A DNA stretch of 64,000 nt from Alphaproteobacteria bacterium (GCA_024280375.1 JAJRQF010000123.1:1-64000), one strand, 5' to 3'. Positions 44,460 through 53,632 are shown, counted from the stretch's first letter. Notes: generated by a model not told the origin, from the sequence alone. Translations and numbers: made by a program.

Positions 44460-45020
44460 CTATTTAGGCAACAACACATTGTTGATGACGTGAATGACGC
44501 CATTGGACTGATTAACATCAGCCACGGTGATTTTGGACGCGCCGCCACTTTCATCGAAAATATAGAGATCGCCGTTTTTGATAACCGCAGTCAATGCATC
44601 ACCGCTGACGGCTTTCATGTTGTAGCGGCCACCATTGGCTTTCGCCATCTTCATCAATTTGCTGGCCGAAAGTTTGCCTGAAACCACATGTGAGGTCAGA
44701 ATTTTGGTCAACATGGCTTTGTTTTCAGGCTTCAACAGTGTTTCCACTGTGCCTTTTGGCAATTTGGCAAAACCTGAATTGACCGGAGCAAACACGGTAA
44801 ACGGTCCAGGGCTCATCAGTGTTTCAACCAGACCTGCAGCTTTAACGGCAGCAACCAGCGTTGTGTGGTCTTTGGAATTAACGGCGTTTTCAACAATGTT
44901 TTTGCTTTCATACATTGGTGCGCCACCAACCATCGGGTTGGCAGCAAATGCCAAAGTTGAAACGGCAAGTGATGCCGCAACACCAAGAGCAGCAGTAAGA
45001 CGAATTGATTTGGTAAACAT
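44460..45020 (-). CDS. Secreted fasciclin (FAS1) domain protein
   Basis: A 186-residue protein with a Sec signal (SIRLTAALGVAASLAVSTLAFA) and one FAS1 domain: NIVENAVNSKDHTTLVAAVKAAGL, GPFTVFAPVNSGFAKLP, LTKILTSHVVSGKL and NGVIHVINNVLLPK. FAS1 domains mediate adhesion or protein contacts at the cell surface. The ATG at 45020 has GGAGAAG upstream; a longer frame to 45104 lacks a signal at its N-terminus. It is 107 bases behind the anti-sigma gene, across a 10-base palindrome. Confidence 0.93.
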   Translation of the reverse strand: MFTKSIRLTAALGVAASLAVSTLAFAANPMVGGAPMYESKNIVENAVNSKDHTTLVAAVKAAGLVETLMSPGPFTVFAPVNSGFAKLPKGTVETLLKPENKAMLTKILTSHVVSGKLSASKLMKMAKANGGRYNMKAVSGDALTAVIKNGDLYIFDESGGASKITVADVNQSNGVIHVINNVLLPK

Positions 45021-45102
45021 TTTTTCTTCTCCATTAGTTTTTATCTTTGTCGCTGGAGCGTGGATTTGATCCAAGTGACAAAACAGTAACGGAGGGGGGT
45101 GC

Positions 45103-45123
45103 AAAAAAGTTTCAAACTTTTTT
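45103..45123. repeat. Perfect A/T palindrome between anti-sigma and fasciclin genes
   Basis: AAAAAAGTTT-C-AAACTTTTTT is a perfect ten-base inverted repeat with a one-base centre, four bases beyond the anti-sigma stop codon. It is A/T-rich with T-runs on both sides, so it might act as a weak terminator or transcript-end structure. It might also mark where a promoter for the fasciclin gene begins. Confidence 0.5.
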
Positions 45124-45127
45124 ATTT

Positions 45128-45832
45128 TTATAGGCGGCGTAATTTTCCGCTGGCAATAACAGGACCGGTAGGCGCGCCGGTGGGTGATCCACCTTTCGGT
45201 TCAAGGCTGATTGCCAAAGTGCCGCCTTCGCTCATCAACCGGGAAACATCATTGTTGAGGTTAAATTGCATTGCAGCTTTATCCAGCAGGCCAAGCGAGC
45301 GCGGAACACCGTCTGCAGGTACAAGCCAAAGTTCCGCAACCTTGGTCTGTTCCATTTCCGGCAATACGGCACGAAGCATAAGTGTTTTGTTGTCGGGCGA
45401 AAAACTGGCCAAAAGGGTAGGGGCATCACCTTTCGCATTGAGTGTTGCGACCAATGGTGACAGTGATTGCGGGGTAAGCAAACCTTGGCCCGGTAAATAG
45501 AGCAGCGCCGCAAGCGATGCCAGCGCCACCGCGCTTGAAAAAACCGCCAACCCACGCCAGAAAGCACGACTTCCCCAGGATGCGGATTTTTTCGGGCCAG
45601 AAGCAACCCCTGTACTGGCCGCAATAGCATCCCAAACCTTTGGATCAGGCGCAACCGAAGGCACCTCATCGAGCATTGGTGTGAGCTGGTTTTGCCATTC
45701 ATCAACCGCAGCGCGGAACAGCGGGTCATTCTCAAAACGTTGTTCAGCTATTTGCATATTTTCACGGTCGAGTGCACCCAGAGCAAACTCGGCAGCAAGC
45801 CATTTATCGTTATCGTTTAATTCCTGGGTCAT
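45128..45832 (-). CDS. RskA-like anti-sigma factor
   Basis: A 234-residue single-pass membrane anti-sigma factor. The cytoplasmic N-terminus (KWLAAEFALGALD, then the FENDPLFRAAVDEWQNQL helix) resembles the anti-sigma helical bundle. A transmembrane segment lies near residue 95-115 (AVFSSAVALASLAALLYL). The periplasmic RskA domain follows: LLASFSPDNKTLMLRAVLPEMEQTKVAELWLVP. No CxxC zinc motif is present, as for RskA and unlike ChrR. The ATG at 45832 overlaps the sigma stop as ATGA; a frame open to 45877 is less likely. It should hold the sigma factor until a periplasmic signal triggers proteolysis. Confidence 0.9.
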   Translation of the reverse strand: MTQELNDNDKWLAAEFALGALDRENMQIAEQRFENDPLFRAAVDEWQNQLTPMLDEVPSVAPDPKVWDAIAASTGVASGPKKSASWGSRAFWRGLAVFSSAVALASLAALLYLPGQGLLTPQSLSPLVATLNAKGDAPTLLASFSPDNKTLMLRAVLPEMEQTKVAELWLVPADGVPRSLGLLDKAAMQFNLNNDVSRLMSEGGTLAISLEPKGGSPTGAPTGPVIASGKLRRL

Positions 45833-46371
45833 TTTCTCAAACAATCTTGTAGTGAAATCAGACTGCGCCTGATCCATGTTCTAACTGTATTCAGCGGTAT
45901 ATCGAGCAAATCGGCGGTTTCCTGATAGGACAACCCGCCCAGATAGGTGCTTTTAACTGCATTGGCATGATCGGGGTTTAGTTGCTCAAGACAGTTTTTT
46001 AACCGCTGATTTTCATTCGTGCTAACCGCATTGTCTTCCGGCGAAGGTTTTGTATCCGCCAGATATTCCTGTTCCTCGATATCCACATGGCTTAATTTTC
46101 GAGCCCGCAATTTGTCTATCGCCTGATTACGCGCAATCATCGAAAGCCATGCAACGGCTGATGCTCGTCCCGTTTGGAAGGTCGCAGCCTTGTTCCAGAT
46201 TTTTACGAACACCTCTTGCAAAACGTCCTCCGCATCAGCTTTGTTACCTAATATACGAAGCGAGATGCCGAAAAGTTTCGCGGACATGGTGTCAAACAGC
46301 CGGGCAAAGGCCGCCTGATCGCGCATTGCGACGCGTGATAATAGCTCTGCAATGGGGTCCGGATTGCTCAT
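45829..46371 (-). CDS. ECF-type RNA polymerase sigma factor (SigK-like)
   Basis: A 180-residue sigma-70 family factor with region 2 (FDTMSAKLFGISLRILGNKADAEDVLQEVFVKIWNKA) and region 4 (LGGLSYQETADLLDIPLNTVRTWIRRSLISL), and no region 1 or 3. With the RskA-like partner it forms a membrane signalling pair. The ATG at 46371 is chosen; a longer frame to 46449 exists but its extra N-terminus is not family-like. The ribosome binding site is weak. It is divergent from the Fe-SOD gene. In mycobacteria SigK-RskA controls fasciclin proteins, as neighbours here suggest. Confidence 0.93.
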   Translation of the reverse strand: MSNPDPIAELLSRVAMRDQAAFARLFDTMSAKLFGISLRILGNKADAEDVLQEVFVKIWNKAATFQTGRASAVAWLSMIARNQAIDKLRARKLSHVDIEEQEYLADTKPSPEDNAVSTNENQRLKNCLEQLNPDHANAVKSTYLGGLSYQETADLLDIPLNTVRTWIRRSLISLQDCLRK

Positions 46372-46530
46372 CGCGCCTATAAAACACAGATTTGATAATT
46401 TGCCTATAGTGTGTTGATTAGCAATATATTTCATTGCTGAAATGCCCAATGCAAACTACAATGAAGAGGAACACCCCATTTGTGGCGGCAGTATTTTGTC
46501 GCCAATTTTGTTCTATCAAGGAGACATTTG

Positions 46531-47133
46531 ATGGCATTCGAACTACCGGAACTACCTTATGCATATGATGCATTGGGCGAATTTATGTCAGCTGAAACGC
46601 TGGAATATCACCATGACAAACATCATCAGGCCTATGTTGATAATGGCAATAAACTGGCTGATGCAGCAGGCATGTCAGGCAATAGCCTGGAAGAGATTGT
46701 AAAAGCCAGCTTTGGCACCAATGCTGGCCTGTTTAACAATGCAGCCCAACACTATAACCATATGCATTTTTGGCACTGGATGGCGCCAAATGGTGGCGGC
46801 ACAAAAATTCCGGGTAATCTGGAAGCTGCAATCAATTCAGACCTTGGTGGCTATGATAAATTCAAAGCTGACTTCATGGCAGCTGGCGCCACACAATTCG
46901 GTTCTGGCTGGTGCTGGATTGCGATGAAAGATGGCAAGCTGGAAATCATGAAAACACCAAATGGCGAAAACCCGCTGGTGCATGGTGCAACGCCAATTTT
47001 GGGCTGCGATGTTTGGGAACATTCCTATTACATCGATTATCGTAATGCGCGTCCTAAATATCTGGAAGCCTTTGTTGATAGCCTGATCAATTGGGAATAT
47101 GCGAGCGAGCTATTTGAAAAAGCATCTGCGTAA
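46531..47133 (+). CDS. sodB: Iron-type superoxide dismutase
   Basis: Dismutes superoxide to peroxide and oxygen, cytoplasmic. The 200-residue sequence has all metal ligands: the His in LEYHHDKHHQAYVDN, the His in AAQHYNHMHFWHWM, and the Asp/His of GCDVWEHSYYIDYRNARPKYLEAF. Tendency is towards iron, but Mn use cannot be excluded from sequence. AAGGAG is seven bases before the ATG at 46531. It is transcribed away from the sigma operon across a 159-base intergenic region, so both may share control. Confidence 0.95.
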   Translation: MAFELPELPYAYDALGEFMSAETLEYHHDKHHQAYVDNGNKLADAAGMSGNSLEEIVKASFGTNAGLFNNAAQHYNHMHFWHWMAPNGGGTKIPGNLEAAINSDLGGYDKFKADFMAAGATQFGSGWCWIAMKDGKLEIMKTPNGENPLVHGATPILGCDVWEHSYYIDYRNARPKYLEAFVDSLINWEYASELFEKASA

Positions 47134-47158
47134 TTAAATTGAATTTAACAAATAAAGA

Positions 47159-47181
47159 ACCGGGCGAAAGTCCGGTTTTTT
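47159..47181 (+). terminator. Rho-independent terminator of sodB
   Basis: ACCGGGC-GAAA-GTCCGGT, a seven-base stem with one G-T pair and a GAAA tetraloop, is followed by six T in a row. It lies 25 bases after the sodB stop. Confidence 0.85.
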
Positions 47182-47398
47182 GTTGGGAATCAACGAAAAC
47201 GTGATTTGGGAAAATCGCAATGAATTAATAGAGTTACGGATTGATCATGAATCGTCAGTTCATTGAATTGGCGATCAATAAAAACTATAAGATGAGGGAA
47301 TAAATCCGAATTATTATAAATTTGACGCTGAGTGTTAAAAGAAATTCAAAGATCAATCGCGTCAGAAAAATCAGTTAAATTCGATTTGGGAGAAAAAA

Positions 47399-47854
47399 GT
47401 GAAAAAATCTGTAATTATATTGGCAACCGGTGCAGCACTGTTCGCGGGCTCAACAATTGCCGCAGAAAATCCGATCGCTGCCCGTAAGGCGATGATGCAA
47501 AATGTCGTTCAGGCCACCAAAATGGGTGGGGCGATGTTGAAGGGTAAAATGGACTATAGCCCGGTTGCCGGCCAATTGGTTTTGCGGGTGATGAACCAGG
47601 CATCGTTGAGCTTTGGAACCTTGTTTCCAAAAGGCTCTGAAACCGGCATGGAAACAACCGCCAGCCCAAAAATCTGGTCTGATATGGGCGGATTTGACAA
47701 AGCTTTGGTTAAGTTTCAGGCGGATACTTCCGCCGGATTCATGAAAGTGGAAGACCTTGAGTTTTTTGACAAAGATGCATTTGGCGAAGCCTTTGGCAAG
47801 GCTGCTGCAAATTGCAAATCCTGCCATCAGGAATATCGCGTGAAAAAGAACTGA
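47399..47854 (+). CDS. Cytochrome c' (class II c-type cytochrome)
   Basis: A 151-residue periplasmic cytochrome. The signal peptide is about 21 residues (KKSVIILATGAALFAGSTIAA) and the single heme motif CKSCH at 139-143 is near the C-terminus, as in class II cytochromes. The four-helix features (AARKAMMQNVVQATKMGGAMLKGK, LEFFDKDAFGEAFGKAAANCKSCH) are typical. Cytochromes c' bind NO. The start codon is GTG, with GGGAG upstream. A diheme cytochrome gene follows 22 bases later and probably shares the transcript. Confidence 0.93.
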   Translation: MKKSVIILATGAALFAGSTIAAENPIAARKAMMQNVVQATKMGGAMLKGKMDYSPVAGQLVLRVMNQASLSFGTLFPKGSETGMETTASPKIWSDMGGFDKALVKFQADTSAGFMKVEDLEFFDKDAFGEAFGKAAANCKSCHQEYRVKKN

Positions 47855-47876
47855 CTCTCCTGAATGGGATAAAATT

Positions 47877-48806
47877 ATGTTAAAGAAACTGGCGATACTT
47901 GCGGTCGGTCTCGGTGTTATTGTCGCCGGTTTTTTATGGTTCTTGAGTGCGCCATCCGTGCTTGAAGCCGACAGGCTGGCAAAGCTGCCCGATGGCGATG
48001 TGGCCAATGGCGAAATCATGTTTTGGACCGGCGGCTGCGCATCCTGCCATGCGGCACCCAAATCCAAGGGTGAGGCCAAACTCCAACTTGTTGGCGGTTT
48101 GGGATTAAAGACGCCATTTGGTACTTTTCGCGCCCCAAACATTTCTCCCGACGAGACAAATGGCATTGGTGGTTGGTCAAAGGGTGATTTCGCCAACGCA
48201 ATGCTAAAGGGTGTATCGCCCAATGGCAGCCATTATTTCCCGGCCTTTCCCTATACTTCTTATGCGCGTATGACGGATAAAGACGTTATGGATCTTTGGG
48301 CTTTTATAAAAACATTGCCAAAATCATCCAACAAGGTGGCCGAGCACGATGTGCCATTTCCATTTAATATACGCCGTGTCCAGGGGCTGTGGAAAATCCT
48401 GTTTTTCAAGCCTGAACCGGTCATGACCATTGCCAATGCCAGCCCTGAAGTTCTGCGCGGACAATATTTGGTCGATGGTCCCGGCCATTGCAGCGAATGT
48501 CATACGCCGCGAAATCTGATCGGCGGCTATGATTATTCCCGTTGGCTGGCAGGTGGGCCGGCACCGGAAGGTGATGAATTTATACCCAATATCACGCCGC
48601 ATAAAACCGGCATTGGTGAATGGGAAGAAAGCGATATTGCCTATGCGTTGGAATCCGGTTTTACCCCGTCTTTCGATTCCTTTGGGTCCAGCATGGTGGA
48701 TGTGCAGGAAAACATGGCGAAAATTCCAGCAAAAGACAGGGCCGCAATTGCCGCCTATCTGAAGGCCATTCCAGCGATTGAAACCATCAAGAAAAAGAAG
48801 AAATAG
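47877..48806 (+). CDS. Membrane-anchored diheme cytochrome c
   Basis: A 309-residue c-type cytochrome with an N-terminal uncleaved or signal helix (LAILAVGLGVIVAGFLWFL) and two class I domains with heme motifs CASCH at 54-58 and CSECH at 205-209. Downstream methionine-containing stretches (DKDVMDLWAFIKTLP, SSMVDVQENMAKIP) could supply axial ligands. The layout resembles the cytochrome subunits of alcohol or gluconate dehydrogenases, but those have three hemes. No dehydrogenase partner is near. It is a plausible electron partner of cytochrome c'. The tail ends in a lysine run, IKKKKK, whose DNA is partly repeated at 49330. Confidence 0.9.
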   Translation: MLKKLAILAVGLGVIVAGFLWFLSAPSVLEADRLAKLPDGDVANGEIMFWTGGCASCHAAPKSKGEAKLQLVGGLGLKTPFGTFRAPNISPDETNGIGGWSKGDFANAMLKGVSPNGSHYFPAFPYTSYARMTDKDVMDLWAFIKTLPKSSNKVAEHDVPFPFNIRRVQGLWKILFFKPEPVMTIANASPEVLRGQYLVDGPGHCSECHTPRNLIGGYDYSRWLAGGPAPEGDEFIPNITPHKTGIGEWEESDIAYALESGFTPSFDSFGSSMVDVQENMAKIPAKDRAAIAAYLKAIPAIETIKKKKK

Positions 48807-48835
48807 CTATTTTGAGTTTCTTCAAGTTTGGTGAT

Positions 48836-49216
48836 CTAAATCTTATGCCAAAGCCCGCAATAGGTGGTTCTGCCTAACAGACCCTTTGCTTTACTGTAGC
48901 TTATGGGCTTGTAGCCATATTTGAGAATTGGTTTTGCCACTTCGCGGTACTTGTTTCCCCAGGCCCAATACCACAGGATTTTTTTTGAGTTTTTTCTGTA
49001 GGTGACTTTAACCAGAGGTGGACCAGATCCCTCACTCCTTGTTTTACAAACAAACTTTGTTGGCAATAAATTTGATCGCCCCAGGCTTCGCATGAAATGT
49101 TTCACTTCACGGGTTTTCATCCATCCCGTTGATTTAGCGTTTACAATTTCAGATTGCCAAATGAGCAATGACGAAAACATGAGCAATGTTACAGTGATTT
49201 TTTTGGTTTTCAGCAT
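48836..49216 (-). CDS. Small secreted basic protein, unknown function
   Basis: A 126-residue protein with a Sec signal (ITVTLLMFSSLLIWQSEIVNA) and a basic mature part of about 98 residues (RYRKNSKKILWYWAWGNKYRE) with two cysteines (FVCKTRS and TTYCGLW), likely one disulfide. No named domain is recognised. It is convergent with the cytochrome operon, and its 5' flank up to 49356 carries a partial copy of that operon's 3' end, so the gene may have come with a rearrangement. Confidence 0.6.
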   Translation of the reverse strand: MLKTKKITVTLLMFSSLLIWQSEIVNAKSTGWMKTREVKHFMRSLGRSNLLPTKFVCKTRSEGSGPPLVKVTYRKNSKKILWYWAWGNKYREVAKPILKYGYKPISYSKAKGLLGRTTYCGLWHKI

Positions 49217-49329
49217 GAGGTTCTCCCCGATTCTGTTGTGTAAATTTATTCACACCAGTATGTCGGGAAAATGGCGAGTTACAACCTTTGGTAAGTTTTT
49301 CTTCTTTTCCCTGGTATCAATTATTGCGC

Positions 49330-49356
49330 GAAACAAACGTGAAAAAGAAGAAATAG
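49330..49356 (+). repeat. Partial copy of the diheme cytochrome gene's 3' end
   Basis: The 27 bases here match 48780-48806 at 23 positions, including 16 identical bases in a row, GAAAAAGAAGAAATAG, that contain the cytochrome's stop codon. The copies are 550 bases apart and flank the small secreted protein gene. The purine-rich character lowers the weight of the match. Confidence 0.45.
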
Positions 49357-49395
49357 AAACGGCTGCCCTTCCTCAAGCAGGGTACTGGCGTTCAT

Positions 49396-51489
49396 TTACA
49401 TCTTCCCGGCTGTTTTAATAGCAAAGGCATAAACCAGCGCAACTTCAACCAACCGCGCAAACCGGCCTGATGCACCGCCATGGCCTGCTTCCATATTGGT
49501 TTTCAGCATGATTGGATTGTTGCTTGAATTATGGGTTCGCAGTTTCGCCACCCATTTGGCCGGTTCCCAATAGGTGACCCTCGGGTCGGTCAATCCACCA
49601 ACCGCGAAAATTGCCGGGTAATCCTGCTTTGATACCTGATCATAGGGCGAATAGGCGGCCATATATTCATAGTCATCCTTGCTCTCGATCGGGTTACCCC
49701 ATTCAGGCCATTCAGGTGGGGTGAGCGGCAGCGTATCGTCAAGCATTGTGTTCAGCACATCAACAAAGGGCACCTCGGCAATGATGCCGCGATATTGGTC
49801 CGGTGCCATATTGGCAACAGCGCCCATTAACATGCCGCCGGCGGAACCGCCTTGCGCGATGATATTGCCCTTGGAAGTGAAATTTTCGCCAATCAGATAT
49901 TCGCCAGCGGCAATAAAGTCTTTGAAAGTATTGAGTTTGGTGCCTCGTTTGCCGTCTTCATACCATTGAAAACCCTTATCCATGCCACCGCGAATATGGG
50001 CAATGGCATAAACAAAGCCACGATCAACCAGCGAAAGCGCATTGGTGGAAAACGATGCCGGAATAGAAACACCGTAAGAACCATAGCCGTAGAGCAGGCA
50101 AGGGGCTGAGCCATCAAGCACTGTGTCAGCGCGATAGAGCAGCGAAATTGGCACCATGACACCATCATGCGATGGGGCAAATATTCGTTTGGTAACATAA
50201 TCCTGGCTGTTATGACCGCTGGGCACTTCCTGAGTTTTCAGCAAGGTCCGCTCACGGGTTTTCATATTATAGTCGAAAGTCTGGCTTGGGGTGGTCATTG
50301 ATGAATAGGTGAAACGAATGATGTCCGTATCAAATTCATAGCCACCGGCCAGCCCAAGCGAATAGGCCTCTTCATCAAAGGCGATTGCATGTTCTTCGCC
50401 GCTTGAAAGCTCGCGCACAACAATGCGTGGCAGCCCGTCGCGCCGTTCCAGCCAGACCAAATGACGCTGGTAAATCGTATGGCTTAGGATCAATCGACCA
50501 GCCTCATGCGGCACCAGGTCTCGCCAACCTTCTTTGCCCGGTGTGCCTACAGGTGCGGTGACAATCTTAAAGTCCTTGGCATCATCCGCATTTGTCAGAA
50601 TGTAAAACACTCCATCACCCTCATCGACAGAATACTCAACCTCGGTCTCCCGTTTGGCGATGCAAATGGGGTTGGGTTTTTCTTCATCAGCAGAAAAATG
50701 CCAGCATTCCGACGTTTGATGATCGTGAATGTCGATGATGATGCGTTCGCCAGATTGGGTTTTACCAACACCCATAAAAAAGCCCGCATCCTCTTCCTCA
50801 TAAATCATCACGTCTTCAGATTGCAAGGCACCAACCCTGTGTAAATACAAGGTCGATGGGCGATGGTTTTCATCCAGTTTCGCATAGTAAAGTTGCTGGC
50901 TGTTCTTGGACCATACACCGCCGCCAGCAGTGTCTTTTATCTCATCCGCGAGGTCTTTGCTGCTTTCGATGTCGCGCACCCGCATGGTGAAAAATTCCGA
51001 ACCCTTGTCGTCAACCGCCCATGCAAGGCGTTGATGGTCTGGCGAATGACTGGCAGACGCAATGCGAAAATAGCTTTTCCCTTCCGCTTCCTCATCGCCA
51101 TCAAGCATAATCTGTTCATTGACGCCCTTGCGTGGCCGTCGGGTAAACTTTGGTTGCTCGCCACCGGTCACATATTTAACCCCATAGGAATAGTCTCCAT
51201 CGGGCGAGGGGACAGAGCTGTCATCTTCTTTGATGCGGCCCTTCATTTCGGCAAATAGCTTTTTTTGCAGCGCGTCAGTGTCGCTCATCAATGCCTTTTG
51301 GTAGGCGTTTTCAGCTTCCAGATAGGTGCGGATATCCTCCTGCAACAAATCCGGGTCACGCATGACTTCCTGCCAGTTTTCTGCCCGCAGCCAGCCGTAA
51401 TTGTCGGTGCGCTCAATGCCGTGCCTCGCATCTTTTTGCGGGCGTATTTCGGCAATTGGTGCGTCTTTGGCAGAAAGGTCAAAGGTCAA
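49396..51489 (-). CDS. ptrB: Oligopeptidase B (S9A serine peptidase)
   Basis: A 697-residue trypsin-like oligopeptidase cleaving after Arg/Lys in short peptides, cytoplasmic. The N-terminal seven-bladed propeller is typical (EIRPQKDARHGIERTDNYGWLRAENW, DGDYSYGVKYVTGGEQPKFTRRPR). In the catalytic domain are YGYGSYGVSIPASFS, the nucleophile in AQGGSAGGMLMG around residue 548, the acid in GGLTDPRV and the His in EAGHGGASGR. The start codon appears to be TTG at 51489, two bases after the msrB stop, with GAGGA inside msrB. It is co-transcribed with msrB. Confidence 0.94.
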   Translation of the reverse strand: MTFDLSAKDAPIAEIRPQKDARHGIERTDNYGWLRAENWQEVMRDPDLLQEDIRTYLEAENAYQKALMSDTDALQKKLFAEMKGRIKEDDSSVPSPDGDYSYGVKYVTGGEQPKFTRRPRKGVNEQIMLDGDEEAEGKSYFRIASASHSPDHQRLAWAVDDKGSEFFTMRVRDIESSKDLADEIKDTAGGGVWSKNSQQLYYAKLDENHRPSTLYLHRVGALQSEDVMIYEEEDAGFFMGVGKTQSGERIIIDIHDHQTSECWHFSADEEKPNPICIAKRETEVEYSVDEGDGVFYILTNADDAKDFKIVTAPVGTPGKEGWRDLVPHEAGRLILSHTIYQRHLVWLERRDGLPRIVVRELSSGEEHAIAFDEEAYSLGLAGGYEFDTDIIRFTYSSMTTPSQTFDYNMKTRERTLLKTQEVPSGHNSQDYVTKRIFAPSHDGVMVPISLLYRADTVLDGSAPCLLYGYGSYGVSIPASFSTNALSLVDRGFVYAIAHIRGGMDKGFQWYEDGKRGTKLNTFKDFIAAGEYLIGENFTSKGNIIAQGGSAGGMLMGAVANMAPDQYRGIIAEVPFVDVLNTMLDDTLPLTPPEWPEWGNPIESKDDYEYMAAYSPYDQVSKQDYPAIFAVGGLTDPRVTYWEPAKWVAKLRTHNSSNNPIMLKTNMEAGHGGASGRFARLVEVALVYAFAIKTAGKM

Positions 51490-51491
51490 TC

Positions 51492-51893
51492 TTATTCATC
51501 CTCTGTGGGTGTAAATGTAAGGGCCGCACCATTCATGCAATAGCGCAGGCCGGTCGGTGCCGGGCCATCATTGAACACATGGCCAAGATGGGCATCGCAA
51601 TCGGCGCAGCGAACTTCGGTGCGCTTCATGAATAGTTTGCGGTCGGTATGTTCAGATACGGATGCATCGTCCGCCGGGGCGTAATAGCTCGGCCACCCGG
51701 TGCCTGAATCAAACTTTGACTTTGCGTTAAATAATGGCTTGCCGCAGCAAACGCAGTCAAACATGCCTTGGCGTTTCTCGTCATTGAGCGGGCTGGAAAA
51801 AGCGCGTTCCGTACCCTCCTCGCGGGTGACGCGATATTGTTCCGGCGTAAGAGTTTCCTGCCATTGCTGTTTGGTTTTTTCGATTTTTGCCAT
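51492..51893 (-). CDS. msrB: Peptide-methionine (R)-S-oxide reductase (cytoplasmic)
   Basis: A 133-residue MsrB without a signal peptide. Motifs: [74 protein letters not shown], with zinc cysteines CVCC and CADC and catalytic Cys in RYCMNG. The start at 51893 has GGGAG eight bases upstream. It is the second MsrB in the window, beside the Tat-exported one at 43815. It is followed by ptrB; pairing with an oligopeptidase may reflect clearing of oxidised peptides. Confidence 0.95.
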   Translation of the reverse strand: MAKIEKTKQQWQETLTPEQYRVTREEGTERAFSSPLNDEKRQGMFDCVCCGKPLFNAKSKFDSGTGWPSYYAPADDASVSEHTDRKLFMKRTEVRCADCDAHLGHVFNDGPAPTGLRYCMNGAALTFTPTEDE

Positions 51894-51928
51894 GGTCAAT
51901 TCTCCCGAATGGCTAGTTTTGAATGATT

Positions 51929-53632
51929 TCACATAAGATCGATGAAGCTAACAAGCAAGGTCGCGGCCAGCAACATGGCAATCCACAAGACCATTGAGCC
52001 GGTTGGCCAGACCTTGGCAATTGGCCCCTCGGGCCCGTGGGTTCGGTAGAGCCCGCTGATAATATTGTTGATCCGTCGCATGGCAAACCCAATTATTGCC
52101 GCCCAGATTGTTGAGGCAACAGCACTAACCGTGCCGATGATCTTGGGCAGCAACCGGCGATAGGTCCAGTCGAAATCAAGATTGATAGCGCGAAGTTCTG
52201 GCGGGTAAACACCGGCCCGCATCAACACGCCAAAGGCCAAAAGCGCAAAGAACAATAATTGCAACTGCGAGATCACATGGCTTGCGGTATAGGGATGATA
52301 TTCCACATCAAACGGCAGCAGGCTGTAGAGCATGGCCGGATAAACCCCGATGGCGACACATAAAAACGCCGTCAGCCCCATGGCCAGCAGCATGTGCGTT
52401 GGCGCTTCTTTCGGGCGTTTGCCGCTGTCATGGGCAAAGAAGGTGAAGAACGGAATTTTAATGCCCGAATGGCTAAGCACCCCGGCGGAGGCAAAGACCA
52501 GCACCAGCCAGACAATCCAGTGGCCGGTGGTGGCAGAGGCATCGAGAATGAGCGATTTTGAAACGAACCCGCTGAACAGTGGAAAAGCGGAAATTGAAGC
52601 CGCACCAACCACGCAGAAAATCATTGTCAGCGGCATGGTTTTATAAAGCCCGCCAAGTTCGGATGCCTTGGATGTGCCGGTTCGATGCAGCACCGCGCCG
52701 ACGCTCATAAACAAAAGCGCCTTATAGAGAATATGGGCAAAAGCATGGGCAGCTGTTCCGTTAAGCGCCATCGGCGTTCCAATGCCAATGCCAACCACCA
52801 TAAAGCCCAGCTGGTTATTCAAACTATAGGCCAGAACCCGACGCAAATCATTTTCGATCTCGGCAAAGAAGATCGGGAATATGGTCATCACCGCGCCGAT
52901 ATAGATGAGAATTTCCGTGCCGGGGAAACCACGCGCCAATGCATAAATTGCAAGCTTGGTGGTGAAAGCAGACAACACCACGGTGCCGGTAACGGTGGCG
53001 GCGGGGTAGGAATCCTGTAGCCAGTTATGCAAAAGCGGAAAAGCGCATTTAATGCCGAATGCCAGGAAGATCAGCCATGTGCCAAGGCTTTCCAAAACCA
53101 TTTTGTCAAAGGCGATCGAGCCGGTTTGCTGGTAGAGCAGACCAACACCGGCAATCAAAATCACACCAGAGCCGATCTGCACAATCAGATAACGCATGCC
53201 CGTATGATAGGCGCCTTCGGTCCCCCGGGCCCAGATGAGAAAGACCGAGGCAATCGCCGTTCCTTCCCAGAAGAAGAACAGGCTAATCAGATCGCCGGCA
53301 AAAACCGCACCAATGGCGGAACCTGCATAAAATAGCGTGGCCGACTGTTGAACTCTGTCGTGGACTTTGAAGGCGTAGAGCGAGGATAAAAATGCCGCCA
53401 CCGAGAAGATCAATCCGAATATCACGGAGAGCTTGTCGACCCGCATCAAGGTGAGTGTGAAGCCGAAAAATTCAAACTGCGCATCCATGCCGGTTGGCGC
53501 ATTCCAGATCAGCCAAAAGCTTGCGACCGGCACCAGCAGCATAATGGTTGCACGTACCGAGCCACCCGGTATCAGCGGCAGCAGCGTTGCGACAATCAGA
53601 AAGATAAAGGCAGGCGGAAAAGCGTCAATCAT
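51929..53632 (-). CDS. Mrp/complex I-like proton-translocating subunit (MnhD-type, third copy)
   Basis: A 567-residue multi-pass membrane protein of the NuoL/M/N-Mrp family (pfam proton_antipo_M). Family motifs: [14 protein letters not shown], the lysine-containing [33 protein letters not shown], and [27 protein letters not shown]. Its length and C-terminal extension (residues ~430-567) resemble NuoL/MrpA-type rather than MrpD. It is the last gene of the operon and overlaps the preceding small gene by eight bases. It probably supplies one proton or cation channel of the antiporter. Subunit naming by letter is uncertain. Confidence 0.9.
   Translation of the reverse strand: MIDAFPPAFIFLIVATLLPLIPGGSVRATIMLLVPVASFWLIWNAPTGMDAQFEFFGFTLTLMRVDKLSVIFGLIFSVAAFLSSLYAFKVHDRVQQSATLFYAGSAIGAVFAGDLISLFFFWEGTAIASVFLIWARGTEGAYHTGMRYLIVQIGSGVILIAGVGLLYQQTGSIAFDKMVLESLGTWLIFLAFGIKCAFPLLHNWLQDSYPAATVTGTVVLSAFTTKLAIYALARGFPGTEILIYIGAVMTIFPIFFAEIENDLRRVLAYSLNNQLGFMVVGIGIGTPMALNGTAAHAFAHILYKALLFMSVGAVLHRTGTSKASELGGLYKTMPLTMIFCVVGAASISAFPLFSGFVSKSLILDASATTGHWIVWLVLVFASAGVLSHSGIKIPFFTFFAHDSGKRPKEAPTHMLLAMGLTAFLCVAIGVYPAMLYSLLPFDVEYHPYTASHVISQLQLLFFALLAFGVLMRAGVYPPELRAINLDFDWTYRRLLPKIIGTVSAVASTIWAAIIGFAMRRINNIISGLYRTHGPEGPIAKVWPTGSMVLWIAMLLAATLLVSFIDLM

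Noticed and set aside
47240-47290. FNR/FixK-like box upstream of cytochrome c'
   Set aside because: TTGA and TCAA half-sites are present but the spacing is eight bases, not the six needed for TTGAT-N4-ATCAA.
49002-49418. 138-codon plus-strand frame opposite the small secreted protein
   Set aside because: Runs through both the secreted gene (minus strand) and the intergenic area; no ribosome site, no homology pattern; the minus-strand gene has a signal peptide and is preferred.
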